NCBI GenBank assembly: GCA_946405325.1
Contig: CAMJGU010000038.1
Coordinates: 1-7,432 of the forward strand
Reading direction: 5' to 3'
Origin: an uncultured Clostridia bacterium
GTDB taxonomy: Bacteria > Bacillota_A > Clostridia > Oscillospirales > Oscillospiraceae
DNA length: 7,432 nucleotides
Positions within the stretch are counted from its first letter, which is position 1, and each line of letters begins with the position of its first letter. Under the pieces are notes generated by a model. That model did not search any database, was not told where the DNA came from, and saw nothing but the letters and a program-made list of their open reading frames with translations. Positions 5,579 to 7,432 of the stretch are shown in pieces. The translations under genes were made by a program, and so were the position numbers.

Positions 5579-5608
5579 ATTATACTACCGCTGATACTCA
5601 AATTGCAA
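5579..5608 (-). promoter_or_regulatory. Sigma-A-like promoter overlapping the 3' end of obgE
   Basis: Read on the - strand: TTGCAA (5608-5603), 18 bases, then a perfect TATAAT (5584-5579) that begins directly after the obgE stop codon. The -35 matches TTGACA at 4 of 6 positions. Initiation near 5572 would give a leader of about 32 bases to the small gene at 5540. This would let the 57-residue gene, and by read-through the SLC1-fold gene, be expressed apart from obgE. Confidence 0.6.
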
Positions 5609-6865
5609 GCCGTAGAGATCGACGGTGTCGCCGTCCTGGATCCCGCGCGCTTCGAGCTGGGCAAAGACGCCATTTTCGCGCAGCGCCTTATCAAAGAACA
5701 TACGGCTTTCGTAGTCGGAGAAGTTGACGTTCGCCATCAGCTTTTCCAGCCACTTGCCCGCGACGTACCACACGCCGTCCTCGACTTCGATCTCCAGCGG
5801 CTCGTCCGCGTCGACGACCGGCGGACGCGGGACGTATTCGGGCTCATAGACCGTCACCGGCGGCAGCTCCGCGAGCTTCTCCGCGACCTTGAACACCAGC
5901 TCCCGCGTGCCGGTGTGGCTCGCGGCGGAGAGGGGAAAGATCGGGAAGCCCAACGGCTCCACGTGCTCGCGCAGCGCGGTGAGCAGGCTGTCGTCCACCA
6001 TGATGTCCGTCTTGTTCGCGACGACGATCTGCGGGCGCGAAGCCAGCTCCGGCGACCAGTTTTGCAGCTCAGCGTTGATGGCGTCAAAGTCCGCGACCGG
6101 ATCGCGGCCCTCGCTGCCCGACACGTCCACGACGTGGACGAGCAACCGGCAGCGGTCGATGTGCCGCAGGAAGTCGTGGCCGAGACCGGCGCCCTCGCTG
6201 GCGCCCTCAATGATGCCGGGGATGTCCGCCATGACGAAGCTGGTCTCCTCGTCCACGTACACCACACCGAGGTTGGGGAAGAGAGTGGTGAAGTGATAGT
6301 TCGCGATCTTCGGCTGCGCCTTGGAGACAACGGAGAGCAGCGTCGACTTGCCGACGTTCGGAAAGCCGATCAGCCCTACGTCCGCGAGCAGCTTCAATTC
6401 TAAGATCACGTCGTGGCTCTCGCCCTCCAGCCCCGCCTTGGCAAAGCGCGGCACCTGCCGCGTGGGCGTGGCGAAGTGGGCGTTGCCCCAGCCGCCGCGC
6501 CCGCCCTTGCAGAGCACGTACGGCTCGCCGTCGGACATATCCTTGATGATCTCTTTCGTCTCCGCGTCGCGCACCAGCGTGCCCCGGGGCACGCGGATGA
6601 CGAGCGGCTTGCCCGCGCGGCCGTTGCGCCGTGCGCCCTGGCCATCCACGCCGTTTTCGGCGACGTATTTGCGCTTGTAGCGAAAATCCATCAAGGTGGA
6701 CATGTTGTCGTCCACCTGCAATACGATGTTGCCGCCCGCGCCGCCGTCGCCGCCGTCGGGACCGCCCGCCGCGACGTACTTTTCGCGGTGGAACGCGACG
6801 GCGCCGTTGCCGCCCTTGCCCGCGTGGACGCTGATGCGCGCGGTGTCTACAAATCCTGCTGCCAT
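5585..6865 (-). CDS. obgE: GTPase ObgE/CgtA, ribosome assembly
   Basis: The product has 426 residues from ATG 6865, chosen because GGAGG (6877-6873) lies seven bases upstream and the protein then begins [19 protein letters not shown], as Obg proteins do. Obg is an essential GTPase that binds the large ribosomal subunit and links its assembly to cell state. Three domains are visible in order: the glycine-rich Obg fold (1-158, with [16 protein letters not shown] and [10 protein letters not shown]), the G domain, and the C-terminal OCT domain (about 345-426). The G domain shows G1 GFPNVGKS (167-174), G2 FTTLFPN (192-198), G3 DIPG (214-217), G4 NKTD (284-287) and G5 SAAS (313-316). Length and motifs are complete, with nothing odd. 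It has its own promoter upstream, and a terminator separates it from rpmA. The short gene after it may be cotranscribed. Confidence 0.99.
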   Translation of the reverse strand: MAAGFVDTARISVHAGKGGNGAVAFHREKYVAAGGPDGGDGGAGGNIVLQVDDNMSTLMDFRYKRKYVAENGVDGQGARRNGRAGKPLVIRVPRGTLVRDAETKEIIKDMSDGEPYVLCKGGRGGWGNAHFATPTRQVPRFAKAGLEGESHDVILELKLLADVGLIGFPNVGKSTLLSVVSKAQPKIANYHFTTLFPNLGVVYVDEETSFVMADIPGIIEGASEGAGLGHDFLRHIDRCRLLVHVVDVSGSEGRDPVADFDAINAELQNWSPELASRPQIVVANKTDIMVDDSLLTALREHVEPLGFPIFPLSAASHTGTRELVFKVAEKLAELPPVTVYEPEYVPRPPVVDADEPLEIEVEDGVWYVAGKWLEKLMANVNFSDYESRMFFDKALRENGVFAQLEARGIQDGDTVDLYGLQFEYQR

Positions 6866-6899
6866 GGGGATACCTCCGTGGGAATAATTTTTCAATGTT

Positions 6900-6928
6900 A
6901 GTTTACCCGTTTTCGCTTTCCGCGTCAA
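6900..6928 (-). promoter_or_regulatory. Sigma-A-like promoter of obgE
   Basis: Read on the - strand: TTGACG (6928-6923; 5 of 6 to TTGACA), a 17-base spacer, then TAAACT (6905-6900; 4 of 6 to TATAAT). Transcription would start near 6893, leaving about 27 bases before the ATG at 6865, with the ribosome binding site inside. The box lies just past the rpmA terminator, so obgE is transcribed independently of the ribosomal-protein operon. Confidence 0.75.
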
Positions 6929-6935
6929 GGAAAAC

Positions 6936-6968
6936 AAAAAAGAGGCAGCGCATGCTGCCTCTTTTTTT
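6936..6968 (-). terminator. Intrinsic terminator after rpmA
   Basis: AGAGGCAGC (6941-6949) pairs with GCTGCCTCT (6954-6962) around a four-base loop (GCAT), flanked by an A run on the left and a T run (6962-6968) on the right. On the - strand it gives a stem followed by TTTTTTG directly downstream of rpmA. The structure is symmetric and could also stop transcription from the + strand. Confidence 0.93.
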
Positions 6969-6977
6969 CAAATTCGC

Positions 6978-7262
6978 TTACTCCTCGGTGGGATACACGC
7001 AAGCCTGCTTGCGATCCTTGCCGAGACGCTCGAAACGGAGCACGCCGCTCTCCTTGGCGTACAGGGTATCGTCGGAGCCGATGCCGACGTTGACGCCGGG
7101 ATGGATGCGGGTGCCGCGCTGGCGAACGAGAATGTTGCCCGCGAGGACGTACTGACCGTCGGCGCGCTTGAGGCCAAGGCGCTTGGACTTGGAATCGCGG
7201 CCGTTCTTGGTCGAGCCCATACCTTTTTTATGAGCGAAGAACTGAAGACCGATGTTCAGCAT
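6978..7262 (-). CDS. rpmA: 50S ribosomal protein L27 with cleavable Firmicutes N-terminus
   Basis: The product is 94 residues and complete. L27 sits at the peptidyl-transferase centre, with its N-terminal tail reaching the tRNAs. The protein begins [20 protein letters not shown]. The first nine residues, ending LQFF, are the Firmicutes extension removed by the protease Prp before the mature AHKKG end. The conserved core follows: [19 protein letters not shown], then [23 protein letters not shown] 7262 is preceded by AAAGGA (7280-7275) at a slightly long spacing of about 12 bases. The gene lies 36 bases after prp, as in the usual rplU-prp-rpmA order, and ends before a clear terminator. Confidence 0.99.
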   Translation of the reverse strand: MLNIGLQFFAHKKGMGSTKNGRDSKSKRLGLKRADGQYVLAGNILVRQRGTRIHPGVNVGIGSDDTLYAKESGVLRFERLGKDRKQACVYPTEE

Positions 7263-7298
7263 AGTTAGGTGCCATCCTTTCTGTAGAATGCAGAAGCC

Positions 7299-7432
7299 TT
7301 ACGCTTCCAGAACTTCAATGTTGTCCGGATACTCGTCGTGCAGTTCCGAAAAGTAGAGCATCAGGCCGGACAGGAGCCCCTGTACCGCGTGCTCGTCCCG
7401 GTCGGAGAGTCCGCCGGGGAGGCGGAGAGAGA
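7299..7432 (-). CDS. prp: Ribosomal-processing cysteine protease Prp, C-terminal part
   Basis: This partial gene continues past the right edge; 43 residues up to the stop TAA (7301-7299) are visible. The segment AVQGLLSGLMLYFSELHDEY (15-34), followed by PDNIEVLEA, resembles the C-terminal helix and tail of the YsxB/Prp family (helix, then EYPD and a short acidic end). Prp removes the N-terminal extension of L27, and its gene normally lies between rplU and rpmA, as the position here implies. The catalytic His and Cys are in the N-terminal part outside the window and cannot be checked. The short fragment alone is weak evidence, but together with the adjacent cleavable rpmA the call is good. Confidence 0.9.
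   Translation of the reverse strand, partial: SLRLPGGLSDRDEHAVQGLLSGLMLYFSELHDEYPDNIEVLEA

Noticed and set aside
5555..6403. A 282-codon open frame on the + strand opposite obgE.
   Set aside because: obgE is complete with all G motifs on the other strand. This frame gives an Arg/Asp/His-rich sequence with no domain.
6866..6937. A 24-residue N-terminal extension of ObgE.
   Set aside because: This segment contains the promoter and ribosome binding site of obgE, and ObgE proteins start as seen at 6865.

Overview
The window looks like chromosome of a GC-rich, endospore-forming member of the Clostridia, most likely in the Oscillospiraceae/Ruminococcaceae range. The evidence is an intact set of spore-coat basement genes (SpoVM, a SipL-type LysM protein, SpoIVA), a ribosomal protein L27 carrying the Firmicutes-type cleavable N-terminus beside the end of its protease Prp, strong Shine-Dalgarno sequences throughout, and family signatures typical of Clostridia. 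No mobile element, CRISPR array, tRNA or rRNA is visible. The assignment rests on gene content and protein motifs read by eye, not on a database search.

Layout. Bases 1-285 hold the 3' end of rsgA and its intrinsic terminator. Bases 349-3650 on the + strand hold four tightly packed genes: a 50-residue two-helix membrane protein, a 26-residue SpoVM, a 502-residue DUF3794+LysM protein (SipL/SpoVID type), and the 492-residue SpoIVA ATPase. Sigma-E-like sequences lie in front of the first gene and in front of sipL. A 14-bp perfect inverted repeat (3661-3691) separates this cluster from everything that follows, which is on the - strand.

Read in the - direction from the right edge, the second half holds the 3' end of prp, rpmA (L27), a terminator, an obgE gene with its own sigma-A-like promoter, a 57-residue uncharacterised protein with a promoter overlapping the obgE stop, a hairpin, and a 532-residue protein. 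That last protein joins a degenerate histidine-kinase-type ATPase-like domain to an SLC1 (glutamate/dicarboxylate symporter) membrane fold.

How the genes work together. SpoVM inserts in the curved outer forespore membrane, SpoIVA polymerises on it by ATP hydrolysis, and SipL links SpoIVA to the coat. Here the three lie side by side, so the coat base and its adaptor look like one regulatory unit, with an unknown membrane microprotein translated just ahead of SpoVM. On the other strand, Prp trims L27 and ObgE acts in large-subunit assembly, so the right half is a ribosome-maturation neighbourhood.

The most unusual items are the compact spoVM-sipL-spoIVA arrangement with its extra microprotein, and the SLC1-fold protein, which has lost most of the Na+ and substrate ligands of that family and carries an extra soluble domain.
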